From assembly GCA_021399405.1 (NCBI GenBank), contig JAAFKL010000319.1, positions 1 to 37,531 of the forward strand: a stretch of 37,531 nt of DNA, in the 5' to 3' direction. Both the position numbers and the translations under genes were made by a program. The first letter of the stretch is position 1, and each line of letters begins with the position of its first letter. The notes under the pieces were generated by a model. The model did not search any database and was not told the DNA's origin. It was given only the letters and a program-made list of their open reading frames with translations. Source of the stretch: Candidatus Heimdallarchaeota archaeon (GTDB taxonomy: Archaea > Asgardarchaeota > Heimdallarchaeia > Heimdallarchaeales > Kariarchaeaceae). This document shows, in pieces, positions 1 through 7,807 of the stretch.

Positions 1-79
1 CTTTAAGATTTAGAATATGATCACGATTAGATCGTTTACCAGTATTTCCGCTGACTAGCCAATTGAAAAGATCTCTCAT
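1..79 (-). CDS. Start of a truncated gene, possibly an ESCRT-III (Snf7-like) subunit
   Basis: An ATG at 79 on the minus strand opens 26 codons without a stop and runs off the left edge. The visible protein begins MRDLFNWL, then a Gly/Asn turn, Lys-Arg-Ser and an isoleucine/leucine helix start. A short amphipathic helix followed by a basic turn and the start of a long helix is how ESCRT-III proteins usually begin. The gene diverges from vps4, and in Asgard genomes ESCRT-III genes commonly neighbour vps4. A weak ribosome-binding match (AGTGA) lies about 6 nt upstream. The identification rests on position and on very few residues, so it is a guess; the reading frame itself is moderately likely. 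Confidence 0.4.
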   Translation of the reverse strand, partial: MRDLFNWLVSGNTGKRSNRDHILNLK

Positions 80-380
80 AATAAATCACTTTAGAATACA
101 ATCAAAGGTTTGATCAATATCTACAATTAAATGAGTTTTTCACAATAATAAAACCTTCGTAACTTCATTATTAGAAAAAGGCATTTTCTATATAGTTTAA
201 ATCCTCTAAACGTGTTCCTATACTTGTTTTGTGCAAAATAATCTAACGTAACATCGATTGTCATAGAATATCGAAGGTTAATTCGAAACAAAAATCGATA
301 TTTATTGATCTGAAAAGAGCAACCTTAATACTTGGATTGGGAAAATTAATATTAAATCAAGGTATCTAGGAGGATTGGTT
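80..380. promoter_or_regulatory. Divergent intergenic region upstream of vps4
   Basis: About 300 nt of AT-rich sequence between the left-edge gene and vps4. It must hold the promoters of both. A TATA-like TTAATATTAAA lies roughly 25-35 nt before the vps4 start, and AGGAGG at 368-373 is a strong Shine-Dalgarno for the GTG at 381. I see no RNA gene or further reading frame. Confidence 0.4.
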
Positions 381-1538
381 GTGAGTAGTAATCTTTATGC
401 ACGTGCAAAACAATTAGCTGAGAAAGCTGTAAATGCAGATAATGCAGGTAAGTTCCAAGAAGCATTAAATTTATATCTACAAGCTGCAGAAATATTAGTC
501 GAGATGGGAAAAATCACTGGTAATCCTAGATTACGACAAACATATGAACAAAGAGCTAAAGAATACATTTCAAGATCTAAATCTTTGAAACCTTTAATTA
601 AACAAAAAGCGAAACTTGGATCCTCAAAATCAAGTTCCAGTTCTGGTGATGAAGATGATGATGAACTTGATGAGTCGATCGCAGGTGCGATTGTTTCAGA
701 AAAACCTGATATCTCCCTTACTGATGTTGCAGGATTGCATACAGCAAAGAGAGCCCTTAGAGAATCAATTGTACTGCCACTAATGAGACCTGACCTATTT
801 ACCGGATCACGGCAACCATGGAGGGGGATATTATTACATGGCCCTCCAGGATGTGGTAAAACAATGATTGCAAAGGCTACTGCTGGAGATATCGAGGCTA
901 CATTTTTTAATATATCAGCCGCAACTTTGGTTAGTAAATATTTGGGTGAGAGTGAAAAATTAGTAAAGAAACTTTATGAAACTGCAATAGAAAGACAGCC
1001 TTCTATCATCTTCATAGATGAGGTAGATTCATTAACTCAATCGCGTGGGGATGGTGAACATGATGCTATGCGAAGGGTGAAAACTCAATTACTTACCAGT
1101 ATGGAGGGATTATCTTCAAAGAAGGATGATAGAGTGGTTACCATAGGCGCAACAAATATTCCTTGGGAGATTGATTCTGCTTTCAGAAGACGATTCCAAA
1201 GAAGAATTTATGTCGGTTTACCAGATGAAGAGGCAAGAGAAGTTATCTTTAAGGTAAACTCGAAAGGGATCGAATTAGATGATAGTGTTGATTTTAAGCA
1301 CCTCGCTGGACTCTCAGATGGATTTTCAGGATCTGATATTGCAAATGTATGTAGAGATGCAATAATGACCCCAATCAGAGAATTGGATAGTACTGATTTG
1401 ATAAATGACACAAGTGTTGCTGCAAGAGCTGTGATTCAGAATGACTACATAGTCTCATTAAAAAATGCAAATAAATCAGTTTCAACAAGGGAATTGGTGA
1501 AATTTGATGAATGGAACGAAGAATTTGGTGCTTCGTAA
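381..1538 (+). CDS. vps4: ESCRT AAA ATPase Vps4 (MIT domain + AAA)
   Basis: Vps4 is the AAA ATPase that remodels and disassembles ESCRT-III filaments. Residues 3-75 form a three-helix MIT domain, which binds ESCRT-III tails. A Ser/acidic linker (about 80-100) follows, then a type-I AAA module with Walker A GPPGCGKT at 154-161, pore loop SKYLGESEK near 185-193, Walker B IIFIDE at 209-214, sensor GATN at 256-259 and arginine fingers RRRF near 269. The C-terminal FDEWNEEFG resembles the Vps4 terminal helix. At 385 residues the length is normal. I start at GTG 381 rather than TTG 375 because AGGAGG at 368-373 sits 7 nt before the GTG but only 1 nt before the TTG. Its stop overlaps the vps25 start. 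Both the intact MIT domain and all ATPase motifs point to a working enzyme. Confidence 0.96.
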   Translation: MSSNLYARAKQLAEKAVNADNAGKFQEALNLYLQAAEILVEMGKITGNPRLRQTYEQRAKEYISRSKSLKPLIKQKAKLGSSKSSSSSGDEDDDELDESIAGAIVSEKPDISLTDVAGLHTAKRALRESIVLPLMRPDLFTGSRQPWRGILLHGPPGCGKTMIAKATAGDIEATFFNISAATLVSKYLGESEKLVKKLYETAIERQPSIIFIDEVDSLTQSRGDGEHDAMRRVKTQLLTSMEGLSSKKDDRVVTIGATNIPWEIDSAFRRRFQRRIYVGLPDEEAREVIFKVNSKGIELDDSVDFKHLAGLSDGFSGSDIANVCRDAIMTPIRELDSTDLINDTSVAARAVIQNDYIVSLKNANKSVSTRELVKFDEWNEEFGAS

Positions 1539-2287
1539 TGTCGATCAAAGAGAGACCTCGAGAAAAAAAAGAGGACAAAAAAGAAAAATCTGAGGACTCT
1601 AAAAAGATTAATGATTGGTTAGACAATGTCGATATGGAAAAAATTGAGAATAAAACAATTGAAGCTGAACCAAAACAAGAAACAATCACGAAGCCCGAAA
1701 ACACAGTGATATCACCTAAAGTAGATGAGGAGATTGTGATTACTGAAATTGTGGAAGTGGCACCTGTTGACATTTTTCTCATTAAAATGCCACCTTGGGT
1801 CAAAAAACCATGGATGTATGTTAAACCAACACATGAACATCAATTGAGTTCATGGTTAGATTCATGGCAAGGATTAGTATTAGACTATTCAAGGTCATAC
1901 AAAATCCACATTGTTAACCTCTCCGAATTAAACACTAAATACCCGTTCACAAATCAAGAAATTGGTAAAATATTGACATATGATCAATTACAGACTATTA
2001 TCGATAAGATGGTCACAGAAGGATTAGCTAGATGGATCGATGAAACCAAAATATCAGCAAGAATTTATTATCTCACCAATAAAGATTGGGCAAGTAGGGT
2101 AATGGCTTATCTCATGGAAAGTGGTTATGCTGCTGAGGTAATGACCTTTTTCGAATTACAAGGACTTGAGCAAGAATGGAGCACGCTACCAAGAGCAGAA
2201 TTAAGGGATATTTTTGATATATTAGTTATGGATGGAAGAGCAAAATGGGTTGGAGAAGGAAAAGATACATTATCATTTATTTTATAA
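1538..2287 (+). CDS. vps25: ESCRT-II subunit Vps25-like protein
   Basis: Vps25 is the ESCRT-II arm that links to ESCRT-III. The C-terminal 165 residues match the Vps25 fold: the PPWVKKPW opening at 85-92, a first winged helix containing QLSSWLDSW and the QTIIDKMVTEGLARWID stretch, and a second winged helix ending GRAKWVGEGKDTLSFIL, recalling the HKAEI and GRGVKFF end of the eukaryotic protein. Residues 1-75 are a highly charged Lys/Glu-rich, probably disordered extension that eukaryotic Vps25 lacks. The start is placed at ATG 1538, which shares its A with the last base of the vps4 stop (TAATG), implying translational coupling; an in-frame ATG at 1511 would add 9 residues inside vps4 and is less likely. 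The gene converges on vps22 across 17 nt. Confidence 0.92.
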   Translation: MSIKERPREKKEDKKEKSEDSKKINDWLDNVDMEKIENKTIEAEPKQETITKPENTVISPKVDEEIVITEIVEVAPVDIFLIKMPPWVKKPWMYVKPTHEHQLSSWLDSWQGLVLDYSRSYKIHIVNLSELNTKYPFTNQEIGKILTYDQLQTIIDKMVTEGLARWIDETKISARIYYLTNKDWASRVMAYLMESGYAAEVMTFFELQGLEQEWSTLPRAELRDIFDILVMDGRAKWVGEGKDTLSFIL

Positions 2288-2304
2288 TTTGATTAAATTC
2301 TTTT

Positions 2305-3030
2305 TTATGATTCACCCAAGCTTGGGAACCAATATTTGGTACCTTCATGATACGTTTCATCTTTGAGTACCATACCCTGTTGAACTAATTCATTCAAAAC
2401 CCGACTAGCACGTTCTGGTTCCCACGAAGCATGTATTATCAGTTTTTCACGAGTAAGGAATCCAAATCTTGCTGCGAGATCAAATACAGATTGTTGATCT
2501 GGTGACATCTCAATAGAGACGAATTCTACAATTAAAACACCAGAAGGTAATTTACGAAGTGGTTGAATCAATTTATCACTGATCAATTTGTCTAATGATC
2601 TAGTTACATCTTTGGGAGAAACTATCTTACCTGGTCGTTTTCGATTGACTTGAATTACTAATTCTGCCAAAGAAATGAGACCTCCTTTGCTGTTTATTGT
2701 TTCTCTTCCAAGTTCAAGAATTTCATTGGCTAATTGATCATAAAATCCTGAACCGCGTAATTTTTCCATGAAGGAAGGACTTTCTTTCCATTCATAAACA
2801 CCTATTTCCTCAGGTAATCCAAGTTCATCACGCAATCTACTTACTTTTTGGTAATAATCTTGGTTTCCTTTGATTTCCTTGGAATGTTTTTTCTCAAATT
2901 TCTTGAGGCCTTTTTTTAGTGCTTCGACATTTTCAATTAGACTATCAAGTTCTTCAAGCATTATCTCTGCTTCTTTTCTTTGATAAGCACTTTTTTCGCG
3001 TAGTTTCCTCTCGATTTCTCTTAAACCCAT
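2305..3030 (-). CDS. vps22: ESCRT-II subunit Vps22/EAP30 (SNF8)-like protein
   Basis: This is the core subunit of ESCRT-II. Residues 1-70 form a long charged helical hairpin or coiled coil, as at the N-terminus of SNF8/EAP30. The body contains FYDQLANEILELGRETI and GGLISLAELV, matching the SNF8 pattern of FYxELGxQIIE and GGLITLEEL, then two winged helices; the last has the SWEPERASRVLNELVQQGM block, close to the SNF8 KWETERARQVLEHLLKEG, and ends YWFPSL like the SNF8 YWLPAL. At 241 residues it is near the usual length. The ATG at 3030 follows the vps28 stop by 1 nt, with an AAGGGAG ribosome-binding site inside vps28. A Vps36 partner is not seen, so one EAP30 protein may serve both roles. Confidence 0.92.
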   Translation of the reverse strand: MGLREIERKLREKSAYQRKEAEIMLEELDSLIENVEALKKGLKKFEKKHSKEIKGNQDYYQKVSRLRDELGLPEEIGVYEWKESPSFMEKLRGSGFYDQLANEILELGRETINSKGGLISLAELVIQVNRKRPGKIVSPKDVTRSLDKLISDKLIQPLRKLPSGVLIVEFVSIEMSPDQQSVFDLAARFGFLTREKLIIHASWEPERASRVLNELVQQGMVLKDETYHEGTKYWFPSLGES

Positions 3031-3031
3031 A

Positions 3032-3649
3032 TTACAACTCCCTTAGTTGTCTTCGAAATTCATTCAACCATCTAACTGCATCAAATTCTAGTTTTTCACA
3101 ATGTTCGTCGCCAAGTACTTGGCTTGGTTTCTCATCACTTAGAGTTTTGACCCATCCATTAATTTCAATTATACTTCTAGAACTCTCATCAATTTTAGGA
3201 AATTTGCTTAATATTGCATTCATATCATCCAGTAATGGTATAATGTATTCCACTTTAGCAACTGTTCGCAGCTTAAGTAGATCAATTAGTTCAATTGCAC
3301 TTGCAACATAATCAGCCGATCTAGCTGGCAATTCTTTCAATTGTTTATATTCTAGTGACACAGCATCTTCATCCAAACCTTCGGCTAAATCCAGGCGTCT
3401 CATCCCTTCAGGATATTTTTCATGTAAATTCTCGCGGGTTATAAATTCCTGAATATTGAATCCAATTTTTTCTAGTTGGATACGAGCTTTAAATACATCA
3501 GATATACATGCCTTGAGTTGTCTTCTCAGCAATGTCTCTTCAACCAACCCTTTATCAAAATATTTTGATAATTTATCCATGGTTGCGATTGCCGCAAACA
3601 GGTCAGCTTCAATTTGTAATGGGTCTTTGGGTCTTCTCGATGTAATCAT
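3032..3649 (-). CDS. vps28: ESCRT-I subunit Vps28-like protein
   Basis: Vps28 joins ESCRT-I to ESCRT-II. The N-terminal half (DPLQIEADLFAAIATMDKL, then a run of helices to about residue 95) corresponds to the Vps28 N-terminal domain that packs on the Vps23 steadiness box. Residues about 115-205 look like the C-terminal four-helix bundle that contacts ESCRT-II, with the INGWVKTLSDEKPSQVL segment resembling the eukaryotic SQWLQTLSGM and a final WLNEFRRQL helix like the eukaryotic AYNAFNRFL. I choose ATG 3649 because AGGTGA at 3655-3660 lies 5 nt before it; the GTG at 3658 is part of that ribosome-binding site. The start lies 41 nt inside vps23, so the two are translated together. At 205 residues it is close to eukaryotic Vps28. 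Confidence 0.88.
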   Translation of the reverse strand: MITSRRPKDPLQIEADLFAAIATMDKLSKYFDKGLVEETLLRRQLKACISDVFKARIQLEKIGFNIQEFITRENLHEKYPEGMRRLDLAEGLDEDAVSLEYKQLKELPARSADYVASAIELIDLLKLRTVAKVEYIIPLLDDMNAILSKFPKIDESSRSIIEINGWVKTLSDEKPSQVLGDEHCEKLEFDAVRWLNEFRRQLREL

Positions 3650-4316
3650 TTCGTTCACCTACTAATTTCTTTAATTCGGTATTTTGGATATACCATTCTC
3701 TCCTGTACTTACGGTAAAGTCTGAAGAAATCTGTTTGATCAATATCAGCTTCCTCAAATTTTACTTCTAGTAATTCTACCAAATCATTGAGAGCCAAAAT
3801 TTGACATTCTAGATCAAGTTTATGTGAAATTTGCATTGAACCTACAGCGATAGAGTCAATTCCTGCACTTTTCAATTTAGCAGCTTTTAACTCATTGATC
3901 TTTCTATTATATTCCGCAATTTCATTTTGTATTTCAATAATCTCTTGTTCAGATCTGGAAGGTGTTGATTGTGGTGTTGAAGCAATAGATATTGATTTAC
4001 TTGATTTAACAAATAATCTTCTCGTAGAAGTAATTATATCTTTCATCCTGTAATTTGGTTCCCACATATCCAGAAGTTGCATATCCAGGGATCGATCTGA
4101 ATTAATATTCGGATGACTAATATTGGTAATAACTTTTACTTCTGGTTTAATAAATGGGTAGTATTCCGGGACAATAATACTGATAATGATATCCTCACCA
4201 TCTGGTGCCCTACCTACCTTACCAGTAAATTGATTCCCATTGACACTGAATGTGGGCTCATTACGCACTATCCAGTCAAGTTCTTGAGCAATTATCAAAT
4301 CGGGATTGTCAGACAT
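3609..4316 (-). CDS. vps23: ESCRT-I Vps23/Tsg101-like UEV protein with steadiness box
   Basis: The protein has the full Tsg101 layout in 235 residues: a UEV/E2 fold (about 1-105), a Ser/Pro linker, a coiled coil (about 122-150) and a C-terminal steadiness-box-like helical pair (about 160-228). The E2 fold is clear from VPEYYPFIKPEVKV, HPN at 68-70 and MWEPNY near 84. Where an active E2 has its cysteine a few residues after HPNI, this protein has Ser76 in RSLDM, so it cannot form a ubiquitin thioester and is expected to act as a ubiquitin reader, like Tsg101. I start at ATG 4316 with AAGGA 4-5 nt upstream; GTG 4331 is a weaker alternative. It is the first gene of the vps23-vps28-vps22 unit. 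Confidence 0.9.
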   Translation of the reverse strand: MSDNPDLIIAQELDWIVRNEPTFSVNGNQFTGKVGRAPDGEDIIISIIVPEYYPFIKPEVKVITNISHPNINSDRSLDMQLLDMWEPNYRMKDIITSTRRLFVKSSKSISIASTPQSTPSRSEQEIIEIQNEIAEYNRKINELKAAKLKSAGIDSIAVGSMQISHKLDLECQILALNDLVELLEVKFEEADIDQTDFFRLYRKYRREWYIQNTELKKLVGERNDYIEKTQRPITN

Positions 4317-4557
4317 CTTTCCTTTGTTCACCTATCCAATGTTAATGTATTTGTATTCCTAAAATATAAAGGTTTAACAAATAATCCTATAATATTCGCG
4401 GAAATTATTCATTTTCGTAAATATATTGAACGATTTTACCTTCAATTATTTGATTTAATCATTATAAAAATCTCATTTATCATAAAAATCTGCTGAAACA
4501 TTGTTGTTAACAAATAATAAGATTTGACTAGATTGTTAAGATCGCTATCGATAAGGA

Positions 4558-4569
4558 TTTTAAGTATAA
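4558..4569 (+). promoter_or_regulatory. TATA-like box for tRNA-Asn
   Basis: TTTTAAGTATAA lies 27-38 nt before the first base of the mature tRNA-Asn, the expected distance for an archaeal TATA element. Confidence 0.4.
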
Positions 4570-4596
4570 TTCGAAAAAGAGTATGCCTAATCTGAT

Positions 4597-4692
4597 GCGT
4601 CCGTGGCCCAGTCCGGTTAAGGCATCCGACTGTTAAAACCATTTTTGGTTTCAGATATCGGGAGATCGCAGGTTCGAATCCTGCCGGACGCG
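4597..4692 (+). tRNA. trnN: tRNA-Asn (anticodon GTT) with one intron
   Basis: All four arms fold. The acceptor stem is GCGTCCG (4597-4603) with CGGACGC (4685-4691) and discriminator G4692. The D arm begins GCCCAG at 4606. The anticodon stem is TCCGA (4625-4629) with TCGGG (4658-4662). The T arm is GCAGG TTCGAAT CCTGC (4668-4684). The anticodon loop reads C-T-GTT-A and, after removing the intron at 4636-4656, closes with A4657 as a normal 7-nt loop, giving anticodon GTT at 4632-4634. CCA is not encoded. A nine-T run follows directly. Confidence 0.93.
4636..4656 (+). other. 21-nt tRNA-Asn intron at position 37/38 (BHB)
   Basis: This is the canonical archaeal intron site. AACC (4637-4640) pairs with GGTT (4647-4650) as the inner helix. 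CTG (4630-4632) pairs with CAG (4652-4654) as the central helix. Three-nt bulges remain at 4634-4636 and 4655-4657, each cut after its second base. That is a bulge-helix-bulge with one mismatch in the central helix. Confidence 0.85.
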
Positions 4693-4701
4693 TTTTTTTT
4701 T
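4693..4701 (+). terminator. T-run terminator after tRNA-Asn
   Basis: Nine consecutive T residues start immediately after the discriminator base. Oligo-T alone is enough for termination by archaeal RNA polymerase. Confidence 0.6.
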
Positions 4702-4763
4702 ATTTAATTTTTTCTGTTTATTATATATTAATGATATATCGTGGATATTATCTGTTGAAGGAT

Positions 4764-5855
4764 CTAACGAATTCTCATCCCATCTTGAAAGAAATACATT
4801 GAGGTTTGAGGAATTTTTACAGCTACTTCCACGCCTGCCTTAAGTTTACTTACATTTGATATATTTTCAACCACATTCACCACAAAGGGTGTATTATCAG
4901 ATAAAGTAAGCTCTATCTGTAAAAACGACCCCATATAGGCTAAATGTTTTAGTTTACCATGAATTATGTTACCATCTGTAGATTTTGGATTAAATTCTAA
5001 ATCATCATATCTAACCACGATATCTACCTTTTCACCCAGTCTAATATTATCACCTTGAAGTTTAATTGATAACTTTTCTCCATTATCTAAATCTATTGTG
5101 GCTTCTCCTGAAGCATATTTACTTAATGTTCCATTTAAAGAATTGTTCTCACCAACAAAATTAGCTACAAAAGAAGTTCCAGGGTCAGTAAAAATATTAA
5201 TCGGCGTATCCTCTTGGATTAGCTTACCTTCATCAATAATTGCTATCCTATCACTTATGGCAAGCGCTTCTGTTTGATCATGTGTGACATAAACAACGGT
5301 TACACCAACATCCTTAGCAATTTCTCTTATCTCTGTTCTCAATTCTACTCTAAGTTGAAAATCAAGATTAGATAATGGTTCATCACAGAGAAGAACTGTC
5401 GGTGAAATTGCTAAAGCCCTCGCTAGTGCTACACGCTGTTGTTGACCACCAGATAATTGAGTAGGATATTTTTGATCTTGGCCTTTCAATTTAACCTGCT
5501 CTATTAAGTCCATGGTTATTTTTTTTCGTTCCTTTTTCGCAACTTTTCTGATTTTTAATCCATAACCAATGTTGGCTTCGATTGTCATATGCGGCCACAG
5601 TGCATAATTCTGAAATATCATACCCATATCCCTTTTTTGAGGTGGCATCAAGGTGATATCAGTACCATCCAAGTAGATTTTCCCTTCAGATGGTATATTA
5701 AATCCTGCAACAGCGCGTAAAATGGATGTTTTACCACAGCCACTGGGGCCTAGTAGTGTAACAATTTCTGAATCTTTAATTGTTAGGTTTACACCATCTA
5801 CAGCTAGGAAGTCGTCATATTTTATGTGAATGTTTTCTAAAATTAATTCTACCAT
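4764..5855 (-). CDS. ABC importer ATP-binding protein (FbpC/PotA type)
   Basis: This is the cytoplasmic ATPase of a binding-protein-dependent importer. Walker A GPSGCGKT is at 36-43, the Q-loop at FQNYALWPHM near 81, signature LSGGQ at 134-138, Walker B LLCDEP at 155-160 and the H-loop in THDQ near 191-194. Residues beyond about 235 form a TOBE-type regulatory/binding region, giving the 363-residue length usual for iron(III), spermidine or sulfate ATPases. The ALWPHM variant resembles the iron(III) subfamily. It is the last gene of a three-gene operon, 14 nt after the permease, with a GGTGAA ribosome-binding site in that gap. Import of Fe3+ is the likeliest role given the fused permease, but the substrate cannot be fixed from sequence alone. 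Confidence 0.9.
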   Translation of the reverse strand: MVELILENIHIKYDDFLAVDGVNLTIKDSEIVTLLGPSGCGKTSILRAVAGFNIPSEGKIYLDGTDITLMPPQKRDMGMIFQNYALWPHMTIEANIGYGLKIRKVAKKERKKITMDLIEQVKLKGQDQKYPTQLSGGQQQRVALARALAISPTVLLCDEPLSNLDFQLRVELRTEIREIAKDVGVTVVYVTHDQTEALAISDRIAIIDEGKLIQEDTPINIFTDPGTSFVANFVGENNSLNGTLSKYASGEATIDLDNGEKLSIKLQGDNIRLGEKVDIVVRYDDLEFNPKSTDGNIIHGKLKHLAYMGSFLQIELTLSDNTPFVVNVVENISNVSKLKAGVEVAVKIPQTSMYFFQDGMRIR

Positions 5856-5869
5856 ATTATTTCACCAAA

Positions 5870-7774
5870 TTATAGGCCTGAAATTGCCTCTGCTCGGTTC
5901 TTAAGAAGTAAATTTGTCACCAACAGACTGATAGTTTGGATTGCCATCAGAAATATTCCGATTGCAGCTAATTCTCCTATTTTACCGTTTGAATCTGCCA
6001 TTTTCCAAGTCAAAGTTCCATAGGTATTATCCGCCACCAATATCAATGTTGTACTTACTTCACTCATATTATACACCAGAGATACTAAAGCACCACCAAC
6101 GATGTTTAAAGCAATAAGTGGAATGATTACCTCCACAATGACTCTTTGCTTACTTGCTCCCATATTCATTGCGGATTCTTCTAGTACCTCGTCTGTCTGT
6201 TGCAAACCAGCATAAACAGCCCTTACAGTAAAAGGGAATTTTCGAATTGTGTAACTAATAACCAATAAGGTTGGTGGATATACAATTGGATTAAGGGTAA
6301 TAATTGTATCTCCAATTTGTCCATATGTGCCCATCCCTCCAAACATTTTGATAAATCCAATACCAAGTACTATTCCAGGGATGGCAATTGGGATAGTAAC
6401 TAGTGTATCAAATAATGTTTGACCTCGGAATTTTTTACGATTAGCAACATACCCTGCCAATGTTGCTAGAATGACAATTAGAAATGTGGCAATTAAACTA
6501 TAAGTTATTGTATTTATGAAAAATTGCCGGAATCCTGAATCTGGATCAATAAGGAAAGCTAAATTATCACCTGTAAACTGTAATGGCCAAACTTGGGGAA
6601 CTGTCGTTCCCGCAATAAGCACACCTAAATGTGGTATAGTTGCAATTGTGAGTAAGAAGAAGAAATAGGCATAAATCGATATTTTTCCAACAACTCCTGG
6701 TTTGAAAGTTCTAAATTCACCAGCCCTACCTTTACTAACCATTGAGTATTGTCTTAGGGAAACGTATTTTCTAATCATGAAAAATCCAATTAAAGCAAAG
6801 ATAAGAAGAATTGCCCCCAATATTGCACTTTCTTGTGCTATATCGCTACTTTCTGCTTCTGCAAAAATATGCTTGGCAATGTAATATGTAATTGTTTGCT
6901 TAGCTATAGGATCCCCAAAACCTGCAAAAATTATTGGTGTCCCTAAATCTTCCATGGCTAAAATAAATACTAAAATACTCCCAGAAGCAATTCCGGGAAG
7001 AGCTAAAGGTAACGTCACTGTTCTCATTATTCTTAATCGTGAAGCTCCGAGATTCTCTGCTGATTCTTCCATACTAGGATCTGTATTCATTAAAGAACTG
7101 TAAACATTCAAATGAATGAGTGTGAAATAATGTAATGATTGTACGAATACAATGGCTGCAATACCTTCCAATACAATCTTAATTCCAAATACTGGTGATA
7201 AGAAACGTTCGTTGAAAATCCCGTTATCTCCAAGTAATGCAAAAAACCCAACACCACTTACAAAAGGTGGCAGTACAAGAGGAATTAATAATAATCCACC
7301 GAGTAAAGCTTTACCTCTGAATTCAACTCGAGCCATGAGTATTGCACTGAATACTCCTAAAATCAATGAAATTAATGTCGTTAGAACTCCAATTACAATT
7401 GTATTAAGAAAAATACCCAGGTTTGGTCCTCTTATTAAATACACATCAGCATCTGAACGATGATCAATTCGAATGATGTAGCCACCTTTATCTAAATCTC
7501 CTTTGGGATTGAAAAATGTCGGATTATTAAATAATTCACGAAAAGCTTGAAATCGAAATTCACCTTTTACATAAACTGAAGCTACAAGAACTTGACCCAG
7601 TGGTATTATTAGAAAAATTGAGAAAAACACTGTAATGAAAATGATTACAGACCATGAAACTGGATCGCGTTTGTAACTCGCAATAATACCCGAAAAAGGT
7701 CTTTTAGGCCCTCTAGGTTTAGGTTTTATTTTGTCAGTTAATGTTAGATCTTCAGAGCTACTGTCTATCAACAA
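5870..7774 (-). CDS. Fused two-domain ABC permease (FbpB type)
   Basis: A polytopic membrane protein of 634 residues with two homologous MetI-type permease halves, the arrangement of FbpB/AfuB iron(III) permeases. Each half carries the cytoplasmic EAA loop that docks on the ATPase: EESAENLGAS at about 236-245 and EESAMNMGAS at about 532-541. A hydrophobic helix at 42-68 opens the first half; an extracytoplasmic segment of about 50 residues follows it. The apparent start is a TTG at 7774 (with another at 7771) without an obvious ribosome-binding site, and there is no Met before the first membrane helix, so the exact start is uncertain. It lies 33 nt after the binding-protein gene and 14 nt before the ATPase gene. 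Confidence 0.88.
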   Translation of the reverse strand: MLIDSSSEDLTLTDKIKPKPRGPKRPFSGIIASYKRDPVSWSVIIFITVFFSIFLIIPLGQVLVASVYVKGEFRFQAFRELFNNPTFFNPKGDLDKGGYIIRIDHRSDADVYLIRGPNLGIFLNTIVIGVLTTLISLILGVFSAILMARVEFRGKALLGGLLLIPLVLPPFVSGVGFFALLGDNGIFNERFLSPVFGIKIVLEGIAAIVFVQSLHYFTLIHLNVYSSLMNTDPSMEESAENLGASRLRIMRTVTLPLALPGIASGSILVFILAMEDLGTPIIFAGFGDPIAKQTITYYIAKHIFAEAESSDIAQESAILGAILLIFALIGFFMIRKYVSLRQYSMVSKGRAGEFRTFKPGVVGKISIYAYFFFLLTIATIPHLGVLIAGTTVPQVWPLQFTGDNLAFLIDPDSGFRQFFINTITYSLIATFLIVILATLAGYVANRKKFRGQTLFDTLVTIPIAIPGIVLGIGFIKMFGGMGTYGQIGDTIITLNPIVYPPTLLVISYTIRKFPFTVRAVYAGLQQTDEVLEESAMNMGASKQRVIVEVIIPLIALNIVGGALVSLVYNMSEVSTTLILVADNTYGTLTWKMADSNGKIGELAAIGIFLMAIQTISLLVTNLLLKNRAEAISGL

Positions 7775-7807
7775 ATTTTATCGGGAATTAAGATTTTATA
7801 ACAATAT

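Noticed and set aside
1375..1803. 142-codon frame on the minus strand across the vps4-vps25 junction
   Set aside because: It lies opposite two well-supported genes and has no recognisable domain; it is a shadow frame.
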